Below, piece by piece: positions 37,260 to 52,279 of a stretch of DNA of 64,000 nt. The notes beneath the pieces are model-generated. The model did no database searches, was not told where the DNA came from, and saw only the letters and a program-made list of their open reading frames with translations. The position numbers were made by a program, and so were the translations under genes. Numbering within the stretch: the stretch's first letter is position 1; each line of letters begins with the position of its first letter. Source of the DNA: Diphasiastrum complanatum (taxonomy: Eukaryota > Streptophyta > Lycopodiopsida > Lycopodiales > Lycopodiaceae); assembly GCA_029204225.1 (NCBI GenBank), contig CM055106.1, positions 50,289,325-50,353,324 of the forward strand, read 5' to 3'.

Positions 37260-38208
37260 GATTGGGAAGACCCAAAGTGATGGTCTTCAACACTTCCAAG
37301 AGCTTTATGTTGAGACAGAAACTCCTTGTTGACAGTTGGTCGTTGGAGATTGTTCCATCCTACACTTACTTAGGCATACTCTTTATTGGTCCTTTATTTA
37401 GTATGAGATAGTCAGCTTCTAGTAGGCTTTGGAAGGGTCATGCTTCCCTTGCCCAATTGGAGAGATTTTGTTTCCGTAAGTCTATTGGAGATGCATCGAG
37501 TAAGCATCAGCTTTTTGACACCATTGTTTCCCCTATAGCTCTATATGCAGCAGCTGCATGGTGCATTGGTCTTTATCTCATCTTACTGGGCCAGTATCTC
37601 GCGACTCCAGATCGCTATGCTCACGTATGATTCGGGCTAAGCCTTCAGTTCCACACCAAATCATCCTTCCTGAGCTTGCAGTCCCACCCATGTACCTTGA
37701 TCCCCTACTCCAGCTCATCACTTATATACAGCAAGTCAGTGTGTTCCAAGCTTCTAAGCAGAGATATACGCAGGCTGCTCTCATTTCATCTCAGCATGGC
37801 ATGCAAGTGTTGTGGCAGCACAATGAGATATGAGTCCACGGAAGATCCTAAGTTGACAAGAGCAAACATGGGACCCAAGGCAGGTTCTAGGCACAATGGC
37901 AAAGCTGCGGGCAAGGATGCAAATGGCCAAATTTAAAGGTTCAGCCCTCAAATAATAGACATATACTAACGCTGACCAAGCACTTGATCAACATACATTG
38001 AGTCAACACTTGATCTCCAACAACAGTTTTTGGAATAATCTTTATGGTGGTGTGATCATAGTGAAATAATAATCAGTGACATGATCAAGAACAATTCTCC
38101 CTCTGTGTGTTCAACCAGAAGAATTGTATGATGATCAGGAGAGTAATCACGTATCAACAAGGTCTGCCGCACTAACGCTCGACGATCAACCTAGCACTTT
38201 AGAAGAAT

Positions 38209-38262
<54 letters not shown>

Positions 38263-38558
38263 GAGAGAATGTCTATTATGTCCACAATGGGGTTTCCAAG
38301 TTATAAAATAAAAAGCTACTTTTTTTTTGTAGGTTGAAACAAAAGTTCATGCAGGTTTAGATGTTTATTGTGGAGAAGAAAGAATTCGGTTCTGATATGC
38401 TCATTCTGATCATATGTAGGGTGCTGCAGCAGCATTTACTTCATCTTCAATCTCTTTCGAATTAGGCATTTTTGTTTAGACCTGCTGATTCTACCACTTA
38501 AAACTCTGATTCTGCAGATAACATGATGCTTGACAACTGGCACGGGCTCTTACAGGTG

Positions 38559-38614
<56 letters not shown>

Positions 38615-41600
38615 CTCAATGGCCAATACATAATGTAATCTACCAAGCCATTCTCGTTTTGATTTGTAAAACCCGTTGTCAACAAGCCGCTCCTTGTCCA
38701 TTGTATTCAGCTCCAAAGTGTTACATGCTTCCTGCATTGTGAAATCATGAATCCTTACGTACATCTGCAAAACCATACTTCTATACAAGCTTCAACATGA
38801 AACCAGGAATGTGAGCATTTTCCATAGTTCTAAAAGAATGTGGCACAACAAAAGATTTTGAATTGTGTCACATAGAGTGCTAGAAAGCTGACTCACTTGC
38901 AATTGATCAACATTTATGCTAAAAGAAAGCAACAATTGATTTTTCCATGTCATTCGGCCTACTTGAGCTACTCCGAAACTTTTGCATATAGGCAGTAAGG
39001 GTTCATTGACAAGACCTGCTGTGATCTTTATCCATAAATAAATTCGGTAGACATGTCGTGACAAAGAACGCAAGTACAATTTTTTGGCTTAATTCTCTTA
39101 ACTAAAAGTGTCTTAAAATTGTTTCATAGTCCTAAAAGAATGTGACACAACAAACAACAAAAGATCTTGATGTTTTGATACGCCTTAGCTACTTGATGTT
39201 GATCTTCTGTGTCCTAGTGTGTACATTTAGCATAGTTGGGCTTATGACTGGGCTTATGACAAGAGTCCGCTCTATGAAGTATTTGTCTAAGTGTACATAC
39301 TTTTCACTGTTAGCACTGAAGAATCATCATGTCTAGATCTTTAAGCAATTTTGAGGAGCAATTACCGCGTATCCTTGATTTTGATTGTCTTAAGTAGCAG
39401 TTGGTAGATCAACAGTGGCAAAAGCTCACTGATGATTTGATATCGAACCTAGTGCACGTTCTTTTGCCATATGTGCATTAGCTAAAAGATGGAGATGATT
39501 TTTTAGTTCATGATCTAGATCCTGCATATGTTTCAGTTCCGATATAGGTTCTAGTTGGCACACCTAATATTCTAGTTGTAGCAAAGGTTACATCCACATA
39601 TGGGGCCAAGGATAAGGACAGCTTGGATTAATCATTCCATTAGTCTTTAGCTAGCATGCCTACTATTGTTGCAAACATTTTTGATGGGCCTCAAGACCAA
39701 TATCTTGAGGCATATGTACAATCAGCCATATCTTGTACATGGTACAATGTCATGAATCAAATAGTTGTTGTAAATCCACTAGTTTATACTTTTCCTATGC
39801 TTACTATTGACTTGTAGAGGATATGCCAATCTTCTAGTTTCTAAGGTTATACCAAAGATACATGTTCCTATGGTGGCTAGCATACATGTCATCCTCCTCT
39901 CACAATTTTAGCAATGCACTTTATGCAAGCTTATGCGACTTCCTATCCAAGTAGTGCAATTTCATATGATATGGGTTGTCATGATGCTTTATGTGGTGCT
40001 AGTACCTTTTCTATGATTGCATGGCCACTTTACATAGCTTCAATCATTTACATATGTGTTGCCGGGCATGATTGTGCCTATACCTTGACAAATTCTTTCA
40101 ACTCATGTGGATTGTTTCACATTGAGGGATCTCCTTTTGTAGTCGTTCTCTATTTCAAATTTGCAACTGGATTGGATGCTTTAGCTGTGGCATTCAAAGT
40201 CAATGGTTAAGGTTTTTTTTCCTTTGGCTAGTAGCTATGTTCAACCATTCATGGTCTTTCTAGCCAGCCTGGCATATTTATTAAGATATCCTTATTTTGC
40301 TTTGGTACCCCTATTCCTTTAGGATGATGCGGGGGATGTGTTGTTGGTTGTTTATTACTAATGTACTCTTCGGGCGGTCTGTCAAGATGGTTTAGAGAAT
40401 TGCTATTTTTCAGCATTTATATTTGTTTACTAGCAGTAGCCATCTTCTTGTTATGACAAATGTGCTTTAATGTTCATCCTTTCATGTGGTATTTGGGCTA
40501 TCCACATTGTTTGAGGATATTTCTTTCTGAGCTCGCAGATCACCCGACCTATACAGTAGACAGTACATGCACCCAACCTATCTACCTCAAGTATGTTTTG
40601 AGGTATCACATATTCTTTCATAAGAGGATCGGGTATCTTCCTACTATTATTGATGTGTCTGATGTCGATCTGTTTTCTACATGTGCATGGTCTTGGGACG
40701 ACCACTGGTTTCCTTTATTCTAGAGGCAAAGAATTGTAGGGTTATACTCCATGATGGTATTCTAGTGATAATGGCTCACATGTTTATCCAGCTTGGCAAA
40801 TCCGACAAGTTTTCTCCTTCTCTATACATTCTGGGATACTTCAACTCCTTATACATTCATGAGTCTTCTTCTATAATATTACAAAACGCAGGGTTTTGTT
40901 TGGGTGTATCTAGCATATGGTTAACATGCTTGGCAAGGATGCTTTTCCTGGCTTCCCTTTCTTGAGTTCCTCATTGTTGCTTTATGGCATTTGTAAGTTA
41001 AAAGCTTGTAACCATTGTCCAATCATCAATGTCGATCCTAAATCCTGATTCCTTGTGTGCACTATGCAGGACCTACCACTCGAGCTGTTGTATCACATAG
41101 GACCACGAGGGAAGATCCGAGCCATGCATGTCGTTGGGGACTCGGACACCTCTGAGAGTCCCTCTAACTCAGATGAGGAATCTACCGCTGAGGGTGAGGA
41201 TGAGGATGAGGATGACGGTGAGGATGAGGGTGAGCCTCATGATGGGGAGGATGACCTGGAGGCCATGCTAGTGCCTCCACGACGACAGAATATGAGGCAG
41301 GAAGTTAGAGGCTAGAGCACTCAGCCCTCAACATAGTAGCATAGTACGCTCTAGCATAATAGTAATACACATGGGGCCTCAGGCTTGAGCCTAGACGCTA
41401 TGGTTGAAACTCTTATTATTTATGCTTTAGTTAATTTTAAACTTTTGACTCTTCAATTGTAATTTGTGATTTGTCAGTGGTTAGTACACTGTAGAGTTTA
41501 TAACTTTACTATTTATAATTCTTGGAAGTTCTTGGATGTCTGAGACTATGATGTGTTGCGTGCATTGTGCCTGTGTCATGAGTCATGACTTAACTCTAAA

Positions 41601-43418
41601 GTATTCAAGTATGTACGATGGACTATCTTTCATGTACTATAGCTTATAAGTTATGATCAATCATGATTCATGTAAATTGTTTATCCCCCGGGCTCCACCT
41701 CCATTGTTGAGAGATTTACGTTGTTGGACTGAATGTGCCAAATTACTCTACACCTTTCCCACTGATCCGATTGTTATATCTCCTCGTCCCTCCACCTTCT
41801 CCTTTTTCACCCCTGCTATGGTCTCTCTTGCCACTAAGAAAATGAATACCCATCGAGCTCAAGACATCGAGGACCTAGCCAAACTCCTGAATCATGCCAC
41901 TGATATACTTGTGCCCGTATTGGCCTCACTCCTTAATTAGGCATCATTTCTGGCTTTCCCCTTCCATGGTGAACTAATATCATCTATCCCATTCACAAGA
42001 GTGGCGACGCATGAGACCTGATAACTGTCTCACCATTATGATCGGTCACATTGTGGCTAAACTCTATGGCACTATCCTTCAAACTGATCATGTGTTCACA
42101 CTTCATGCTATCATTGAGGAAGCCAAGTCTAAACATGAGAGGGTCTATTGTTGTTTTGTGGACTCTGGAAAGCATTCAACTCTATCCCGTGTGATATTCT
42201 CATCCAGAGGTTGAGAGATCTTAGTTTTCCACTAACAGCAGGCTTGGGGATGTTTCAGATCAGAGGAGGGTCTCTCTGAGAGAGTTAGGCGTACTATATG
42301 ACCCCCACAATCTTTGGCTTGTATATTGATGAGCTTGAGAAAGCTATCAACCAAGATGGTGGTGTTGGCTACAAGCTTGGTGATATACTCATTTTCATTT
42401 TACTTTACGCTAATGATGTGGCATTACTTTCCTCTTCTGGTGAGGGGTTCCAGAGGCATTTATTTTTGGAGATGTATTTGGTTTGATTGTGCATACCAGG
42501 AAAACCCAGATCATGATTTTTAAAATCTCCTTTATGAACTGGCAAGTGTTCACTCTAGGGGGACAACCACTTGAGGTCCTTATACTTATTTGGGGACTTC
42601 CTTCACTGGTCCTACTTTCAATATGAGACACATCGACACAGCCACACTATGTAAAGGTCATGCTTCGTTGGTTAGTCTTAGCAATTTTGCTTCAAGAAGC
42701 ACATTCGAGATGCCTCGAGTAAGTGTAACCTGTTTGACACTAATGTTACACCCACATCTATGTATGTAGTGGAGGCTTGGTGCACTGGGATTTCCGAGTC
42801 AGAGTGGACTAGTATCTCTCATCTACAGATTAGTATGCTTGCACTCCGGGCCAAGCCATCCGTTCCTCACCAAATTATACTTGCTGAGTTTGTTGTCATA
42901 CCACTTTGGGTTGATGCTATTTTCAGGTTGATTACATATATCCACAGAGTGATGGGTCTTCTAGTTTCACAATATCCACGTATGGACACCATGACTCCTA
43001 GACCCAAATTACCTCCTTTTTTTCTACGCTCCAAAGTAGACATTGAGGCTGATATTTTGTCAAAGGATGAGTCAGACATCCCTTGTCAGGATCTTCATCA
43101 TAATTGTCGATAGTGTATTGCATCGTAATTGCCGATGGTGTATCAGTACCGTCATCTTCATCTATCCTTGCTTTCTTCGAAGAAGGTCCTTCTATGACAT
43201 GATCTATCATATAGTTTTTTACATGACATCCCATTGTATCATGTCTCAAACTTTCATGTCTTGAGAGCAAAGTAGAGATTTTATCTAATCTTGATAGGCT
43301 AATCATTTTATCTAGTAGTTGTTTGTTATGCAAATATTTATATCCTCCTTTTCGTATTTATCATACTTGAGATGTACTTACTTGGTCGTATATGCCTTTT
43401 GGCATTAAAAGACATTAA

Positions 43419-43506
<88 letters not shown>

Positions 43507-46500
43507 ACCTCCACCATCATTTATCTCAGCTACGTTCACCGAGAGCCGTTTGCGAGAGAGAAAGGCTCTCAATGTCCGAGTCAAAGGTATTACGAACTCC
43601 CATGATGCTGTTGGTGAAGCTAAAAAGTTTCTTGAAGAGAGTTTCTTGAAGAGAGTCTTCAACACCACCACAAAGATATGGATACTGCATGGCGGCCTAA
43701 GAAAGATCCAGGTACTCTTCTCATACGTTTTTCATCTACAACTGGTCGTCATGAAGTGTTAGGGAAGGATCTACACGGCGGGGCACCACGATATACCTGG
43801 ATGAAGACCTTACGTTCATTCAGGTTCAAGAACGGAAAAAAGCAAAACAGGAGGCTCTAACGAATGGAAAGAGATTGATCTACAGAGATGGTATCATTCG
43901 CTTTGTAGATATTAAACCTGTTGCTATTAATGAGATATCCGAGATTGTTCAGAGTTAGTGAGAGAGTTAGAGCACTGAAGAGATGCCAGTTGAATCTGTA
44001 AATGGTCTTTGTACCATATAATCCTAGATATTATCCTCTTCTTAGTTAGTTTGGTTTTTAGTTATGTTGTTTGACGGCATTGCTCCGTGTAAGTGTCACC
44101 TGTTTGATACCATGGTGTAATAGATCCTAACACCACAGTAAGGCCAACACTAACTGATCCACCCAACCTTGCCTACTCCCTGATATAGAGTAAGCCCCTC
44201 CTAGCCCAGTGTGAGTGTTGAAGAGTAATGCCTATTTTACCCCTTTGGCTAAGCATTAGTTAAGTTGTACATAACTCATGGGGCATGTTTTAATTAAATG
44301 CATGAGACCCCCTTTTGTAAGTTATGTAAATTAGTGCAAGTGGCCCACTTGGCCAAGTAGCTCACTCCTATGGTTGACACCTAGACTTTCCATGCATGTA
44401 AAGGAGGTGCTTGCCTCACAAGGGATTTGGAGGACCCACGCCCTCCTCTCTCTCTCTAGCAATTCATTTCTTCTTGAGACTTTTGAGTTTGTGAGGTGCT
44501 CATGCAATTCTCCTTGTGTGTGATATTTTCCATAGCCAAGTTTCTCAAGCTTTCATAGTTGATCTAGCATTTGAGTTAAGATACTCCATAGCTAGGTCTC
44601 ATAAATTTTCATGGTATCAGAGCAGGTTGTCTAGCCTGTGAGTCCGTGAGTGAGAGAAACTTCAGTGCTTAGATTCTTGAGAAGATTCTCATCTTCTACA
44701 AGCACCTCAATCTTGAAAGAGGGAGCATTTGATCTACAGGTGTCAGATCAGGTGGAGTCTTGCACTGTTGGAGAGCTATTGGCAAGGGGAGTGGGATGAT
44801 CCAAAAACTTTCTAAATTTGGCTAAGTTTTGGGGAGTCTTTCTGGAGGAGCTTACACAAAAGTAGGGCGCACTTTCTATAGGGGCTTCTGGTTTCTGTTC
44901 CAGTGGGGCCTAGTGCTTGTGCTAGTGAGGCCACACCAAGTGGCAAAGACAAAAGCAGGAGCTGAAGGGTTGCCTTGAAGTGGCTACATACCCTAGTTTG
45001 GGGTTAAACCCTTGTTGCTGGAAGTTGGTCTTTTCTGATCTTTTTCAGGTTGAGCTTCTGTTTAAGCACAGATTTTAGCATGGCTAGTCTTGGGGAGAGT
45101 TTGCTGGGTGAATCTAGCAAACTAGATGGCACAAACTACAGAGTGTGGAAGTTCAAGATAGCTAATATCTTGATGGATAAGAATTGCTGGGAGGTCATGA
45201 TAGGTACAGAACCTGTACCAACATCTGATCCTGAATTGAAGGACTACATGAACAGGAGACAAAAAGCTCATAGGATAATCAATCTTTCTGTCAAGGACAA
45301 TATTATTCCTCACATTTGCAATGCAAGGGATGCAGCTGATGCTTGGACAATTCTGAAGTCTATGTTTGAAACAGTGGATTCAGCCAAGCTGGTGTATTTG
45401 CAAAACAGGTTACATACTCTCAAGATGGAAGTAGGTGCAACATTGGTGATCATATTACAAAGGTCAAGGACCTAATGGATCAGCTTGCTTCAGTTGGAGA
45501 GAAAGTAAGTGACAGGAGTATTGTTCCCATAGTCTTGAACAACTTGTCATTCAACTATCAAGACTATGTGATGTCCCTTTCTGCTAGGGAGAAACTCCCA
45601 ACCTTTGGGGAGTTATGTGGTCTTCTTTTACAGGAGGAGATGAGAAGAAAGAATCTTTCTGAAAGGGAAGATAATCCAGAGCTTGCATTTGCTTCTAAGA
45701 AGAAGCAAAACTTTCAGAAGAAAGGCAAAGGCAAAAAGAAGAACTCAAAGCAAAGCTTGGAGCAACAGGTGTCCAAGTTACAGGTTGGAGAGGAGTCAAG
45801 CACCAATTCCTCATCTACACCCAAGAGGAAGGGCAACTGCAACTATTGTGGTAAGTATGGGCATTTTGCCTTTGAATGCAGGAAGAAGCAAAGTGATCAG
45901 AAGAAGGGAAAGAACCAGTAGGGTCACTTTGTTGACAAAGTTGCAGAGGAGGAGCAATCTGGTGTGCTTGAGCTATTCACCGCAGCCCTATCATCTGAAT
46001 CCACATTTGGTGGATGGTACATTGATTCTGGAGCCTCAAAGCACATGACACCTCATAGAGATTGGTTCAGCACCTATGAGGAGACAGAAGATGGTCAGGA
46101 TGTTTGCCTTGGAGATAAATCTACACGTATGGTGAGGGGCAAAGGCACAGTTGCAATACAGCTGTCATCAGGTGAGGTGAAGGAAATTAAAAGTGTGTTG
46201 CATGTACCAAGGTTGGCTAAGAACTTGCTATCTGTTGGTGCCATTACCAAACATAACATGGTGATAGAGTTTAATGATTCTAAATGTTTGGTAAAAGACA
46301 AAGATCAGAACTTCAAGGTGGTAGCCAAGGGAATACAAGAAGGAGGTCTTTACAAGCTTTTCACAACCATTCCTAGCCAAGAGGCCTTGTCTGTAGGAAA
46401 TCAAAGTGCCAAGATCCTTCTAACATTCAATCTCCATATACAAGAAGAAGAAAAAGAGGAAGAAGAAGAAGAGGGAGAGGGTTAGGCGCCCTCAAGGAGA

Positions 46501-49500
46501 GAGAAAGTAGTAGCAATGCTTGAAAGGGAATGAATAACAAATGAACAAAGAGTACATATAAATAGGCCTTCCAAGGGCCTAGACTCTTCCAAACTCTAAG
46601 TTCTAGAACCTTCCAAGACCCACTACTAATTATAGGGCACCCCCAAAAGTCAAGATAGGGTCCCTTAACATAATTAGACTTTACTTGGACCCACGAATTA
46701 CTACTGGACCAAAATTGGGTCCAACTCAACTAAAACTGACTTAACATGGTCTAAATAATAAACCTAACCCATGGTTACACAAGTCTCGACCTTTTGGGTC
46801 AAAGTAACCTATGGGAAACTATCATTATCATTTATTACTTCTAACACCCTCCTTAAATGATAATGTAAAAAACATAACATGACATGAAGTATGAAAAATT
46901 GCAACAAAAATGCAAAGTGTTGCATGCTGCCCAAAACTCCATGTAGCCGAAAAAGAAAAGATGTAGCTTGCTGTCCAAGCTTAATGCCGCCAAAAAAAAA
47001 CTTCAGCTTGAAGTAGTCGAAGTAGCCGAAATCTCAGCCCCAATCATGCCCGATGTAAAAGAGATGTAGAATACGAAGTGCGGTAGCATCAAGTCGAAGA
47101 GTGAAGACAAGCATGCTCCATCCAAAGTAGGTAACCAAAAAACCAGCCACAAGCCGAAATATGGATTTGCAATCCATCAATGGTTCCCACATGATTCCAT
47201 AAGTCTTCTTACCACAAGAAACATAAAGAAGAGTATGATACTCTTTTACCATCACATCCTCCCGAATCTTACTATCAATGATCTGCTCACCAACACTAGG
47301 TAAGACAACACCGTCATCATAAGAATTAAGCATCAAAACATGAAAATCAGAATACGGTACTGATTTTGGTGAGGCATGTGTGTTTCCTCCAAGGTAAAAA
47401 GATGCTTTGCTATCCCGCAAAGACTCGGACAACCAACAAGAGGCTGTAGTAGGCTGTCCAACAGCCACAAAATCACCAACACTTTGCTGTCCAAAGTGTT
47501 CCAAATGTGGACCTTGCTGTCCAAAAACCTTCTGCAGGCCGTTCCCAATGCATAATAGGATGCTCACGATGTAACATAGGCTGAAAATGATCAATAAACC
47601 ATGGCTAAATCTGGTGTCCACCATCTTCAAGAAAAAAACCAATAGCTTGCCACTTTGAACACCCAAAAAATCCAGCAACACGCCACTTTGAACCAATGTA
47701 CTAATTGACATGATTTTTTCCCCTCCTCCATTAGTACAAAATGGCTTCAAAGAATGCTTGATTTCAGCCTTTTCCAAAACATTATCTTGAGAAGCTTGCT
47801 CATAAAGTTCTTCACTAATGCATCCATCATTTGCAACAAATGGCTCAAGAGAAGAAGAATGCTTTACCATACCAACATTCTGATGCAAACTTGTACTTGT
47901 AAAAAGACAATGATCAAACTTTGCATGACTTTGCTCTTCTACCTTCAAAGAGGATGAAGTAGAGAGGAAAAAGCATGATGATGAATCCTTTATTCGGTAC
48001 ATCTTTAAAAGTGTTTCCCAAGCACTTTTAGAGGTCTTGCAAAATCTCAAATGATATAAGATAGATCTTGTTACCGATAAAATCTGGATTATCACGTCGA
48101 TGCAAAATCTCAACTTGCAACTCCATGAAGAATAGTTGGTGCCATCCAACATATCTTCACCTGAACAAGTACGAATTGCTCCCAAATCTCTTGCCATAAG
48201 AACCAGCCAAGAAGATAAACTTTTTCAAACCCTAAATGTGCCCTAAAAGACACAAAAACCAGCAAGTATCAAATCTGACAAATCAGCACCGGAATGTGTC
48301 GAAACCACACATTAGATGGATGTAGGAACTCGCCCTCCTACAAGCCTTGTGTGCTGAAAATTTCAGCCTGAAATTGCATTACAAACTCAAAAACCACCAA
48401 GCAAAGAATCAGGTTAGCCTCCAACAAAGCTTTTTTCGGAACCCTTCTTTCTTGCCAAAAAGTGTGAACAATACACACGGATAGGGCTGTTGCAACACCC
48501 TACAAATGGTAATATGCTATCCAATTTTCAGCCTCGGAATGTGATCGGATCATCACAAAAAAATTAGCGACTTCTTCCACACCTGGAAACAAGCAAAAAG
48601 AAGCGGATCTTCACTTTGTAAAATCAACAAGAGTGCTGATTTTTCAGCCAAATCAGAAGAATAGAAATTGCTTGTAGATGGGCGCCCTCCTACAAAAGAG
48701 CAAATCTGAAAAATAGGGCAGCAGCGGACCAACGGAAGTAGGATAAACCTACACGGATGTGGGCGACCTAAAAGAAGCCCCGAAGAAGATAATTAATGGC
48801 GCCTTCCTGCAACCTGAAAAATCAGCAAACAACAACCTGATTTTTTAGCGCCCAAAATCCTACGAATTTCCTCCTCTAACTCTTTCTGAGAAACTAAGAG
48901 AATTTTCCTATCCTCTGATAGCTTTCTCTACTGCTGCTACTAAGCTCCCTAGGATGGAGATGGCTCTGATACCAGTGTAATAGATCCTAACACCACAGTA
49001 GGGCAAACACTAACTGATCCACCCAACCTTGCCTACTCCCTGATATAGAGTAAGCCCCTCCTTGCCCAGTGTGAGGACTGGTAGCATGCAACTGCCAAGT
49101 GTCAGCCACGTGTCACTGACGTGGCCGACTGCACGTCGGGGCCCAACTGGGGGCCCTGTCTTGCTGACAAGGTCCCTAAACTGTGTTAGGCCCGCCATGG
49201 CTATGGACCGTGCTGGGGCACACTACTCACACTGTCTTGCCCTGTTGGTCGTGTACGCAGGACCCGACCCTGACCGTGGTATTTGACCTATCTGTGTTCT
49301 CTAGGGTTCGGCACTGGTCACAAGCTCATAACACATGGTCACACTGACAGTCATGTATGTTGCAGAGACTTGGTGTCGGATCTCACTTTCTCTAAGTGGG
49401 CCGATATATCTCCTCTGCAGATTACTATGCTTTCACACATGATTCGAGCAAAACCTTCTGTCCCTCACCAGATTATACTTGCAAAGTTTGCAATTCTTCC

Positions 49501-50267
49501 ATTACAGGTTGAGGCTATTTTTCAGATCGTTACTTTCCTCCAGAGACTGAAGCAGATGGATAGTTCCAAATATTCCTATGTTGCACTTACCTCATCACAA
49601 TCACTCCACAGCCAGGGTTTGCACCTCTCATGGTTTTCTTAGGCAGGAAGGCTGCTTGACTACATCGGAATTTCACACATCACTATATTCAGCAGTTTCA
49701 ATACAAATCATATACACATAGAGGTTGGGAGGGACAGCTTGGAATTAAGCCCCTCTACTACAGATCCATCTTTATGGAGACCGACTGTACAAGTTGATAT
49801 CTACACGTAGAACTATCTTCCATAGCAAATTGCTGGAGAACTCTTGGCCTGCTCCTGTGCTCCTGGCCTGCGCCAGCCATGGATACGGAATGGGTCACCA
49901 CACGCCGAAAAGGCAACAAACAACCATTGTCTTCACCATCACCGTCATCGCCATCTTCTACTCCCTTCAAGGATCTTTGCGACATTTTCTAGTCACCCCA
50001 TCCGGAACTCATCACTCAGTGACGCCTCCTACGTGAGAGCCATATAGTCAATGTAATATTTTTAAATTGTATTTAAAGTTGCCTCCTGCGTGAGAGCCTT
50101 AGGTTGAGAGTTAGAGCACTGAAGAGATATTTTTCTCTTCTTAGTTAGTTTGGCTTTAGTTTTGTTGTTTTGACGGCATTGCTCCATCTTGGTGCCATCC
50201 ATTTTGATGTACTTGTTTCGTCTTATATGCCTTTGGGCATGGAAAAAGACGTTAATAAAGCTTTCTT

Positions 50268-50337
<70 letters not shown>

Positions 50338-52219
50338 GCCACTCTCCTCAATTCCGCCGTTGTCTCTGATTTCCCCTCATCCTGGTGCACCAACATCATC
50401 CACCCTATTTATAAAAATGGTGATCCCATGATTCCTGGTAATTACCGCACCATCATGATCGGACATGTTCTCACGAAGCTCTATGGTACCATACTACTAG
50501 TCTGCAGTGAGTTCAAAGGTGGAAGCTAGGAGATTACATGCATTGGGGTAGGCAGGTTTCTGATCTCATTATTCTACCACTGACCATATTTTTACACTTC
50601 GAGGTTTGATTGAGGAAGCTAAGTACAGGAAAGAGAGGGTCTACTACTGTTTTGTGGACTTTAGGACAGCCTTCGATTCTATACCACGCTCCCTGCTCAT
50701 TCAGAGACTTCGTGACCTTGATTTCTCCACATATATTGTTCTAGCAGTGATGGCTCTTTATGAGAAGGTCTTGGGATGTTTCCGACATGGCAGTGGCCTA
50801 TCTGATCACATTTGGAGCACCATTGGGGTGAAACAGGGATGTTCTCTTTCAACAGTTCTCTTTGGATTGTACGTTGATGAGTTAGAGCGAGTCATCTCAC
50901 AGTGTGGCGGGGGTGGCTGTAGACTTGGCACCATTCTGATTGCTATTTTCCTTTTTTGCAGATGATGTAGTACTAGTATCCCTGACCATAGAAGGTTTAC
51001 AGAGACAGCTGGACTGTTTCCATGAATTTTGTACCAGATGGGGATTGGGGGTGAACACTGCGAAGACCAAGGTTATGGTCTTCAACACTTCTCGAGCCTT
51101 CATGCAGCGCCAGCTCCCCCTCCTGCTTTTGCCTCTTCCTCGTCTTCATCGATCTGGCCATCCCTACCAGCCTCCTTCCTACCCCTATTTCCCAAGAATC
51201 CACGACCCCCCCATCTACAGCACCTGTCATGCCCATGACTGGTCTCGGATAGCGTGTCCACGCTAGGGACCGGTAGACCAACAACCCGTAAGTTAATTGT
51301 GACTATAAGGGAATTGGGGCCCTTATGTGTACATGGCCATAATTAATGGTTGTAGGCCTAAACACATGGTGGTGGAGTTGGTATGGGTCTATCAGGTTCA
51401 CAATCGGTTCGTTATTATGCTTTTCGAATTAGTTTCTTGGAAGGAATTCCGTGTCAATTCTGTTGTTGTCGATTACTCTGTGGTTAGCATCTTTGTAAAG
51501 CAACGGTTACTTTATTGGTTGCTGGTTTTTTCCCTACAGTCTCTTATTCTTATTATGAATGGTTATTGTATTTTTACATGCTATCTATTGCCTATTTGGA
51601 AGCCGGTTTGGTTTAAATCGGTGGGAATAGGTTGGAATAGAAGCAAAAATACTCTAACCGGTTGGCCGTTGAGTATTGGTGATGTTTGACAGGATTGCAA
51701 GGTTGCTTACTGTGGAATCTCAGGTTTATGCTTCATTTTCCAGCAACCTAACAGTTTGTTTGCAGGGTTAGGAGCCTGTAAAGCCATTCTGGAGGATGGT
51801 TGGGTTCAGATCTGATGACAATTTGTTAAGTCATTGATTATTGTAATAGCCTGCAAAACTAGGTTTTCTGGAAATTTTGGCAACATAACATCTGTTTTTC
51901 AAGTATAGTAAAAGAACAAACCCTGCAAAACTGGTTTTGAAACATTACTTGTGCTTAAGAGTAATCAGAGTAAAGCAAAGGAACTGTAAAACGTTGTGAA
52001 AGCAATTGAATCTGCAAAAAACAGCAGACTCTTTTGCCTTCTTGCTTCCCGCATGTAAAAGTTGAAAAACTTGAGGAAAAACTCAGAAAACATGTTGTTG
52101 AATCCGTTTGTTGCTCTCCTCCTGGGCGCCCTGATACCTATAGCTAAAACCTTTGTCATAAGGGTGCAAAAGGGGCGCCTCTCCTCATTTTCTCCTCCCA
52201 CCCGATTGCGCCCACAGGT

Positions 52220-52279
<60 letters not shown>

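Noticed and set aside
38562-38612. Assigning the GA tract at the exon j donor to the CT-tailed LINE family
   Set aside because: No 3' UTR hairpin or TTAATAAAG box adjoins it, so I list it only as a microsatellite.
51327-51689. 120-codon hydrophobic plus-strand frame as a membrane protein
   Set aside because: T-rich composition gives Phe/Leu/Val runs by chance; it lies in the presumed gypsy LTR or leader.
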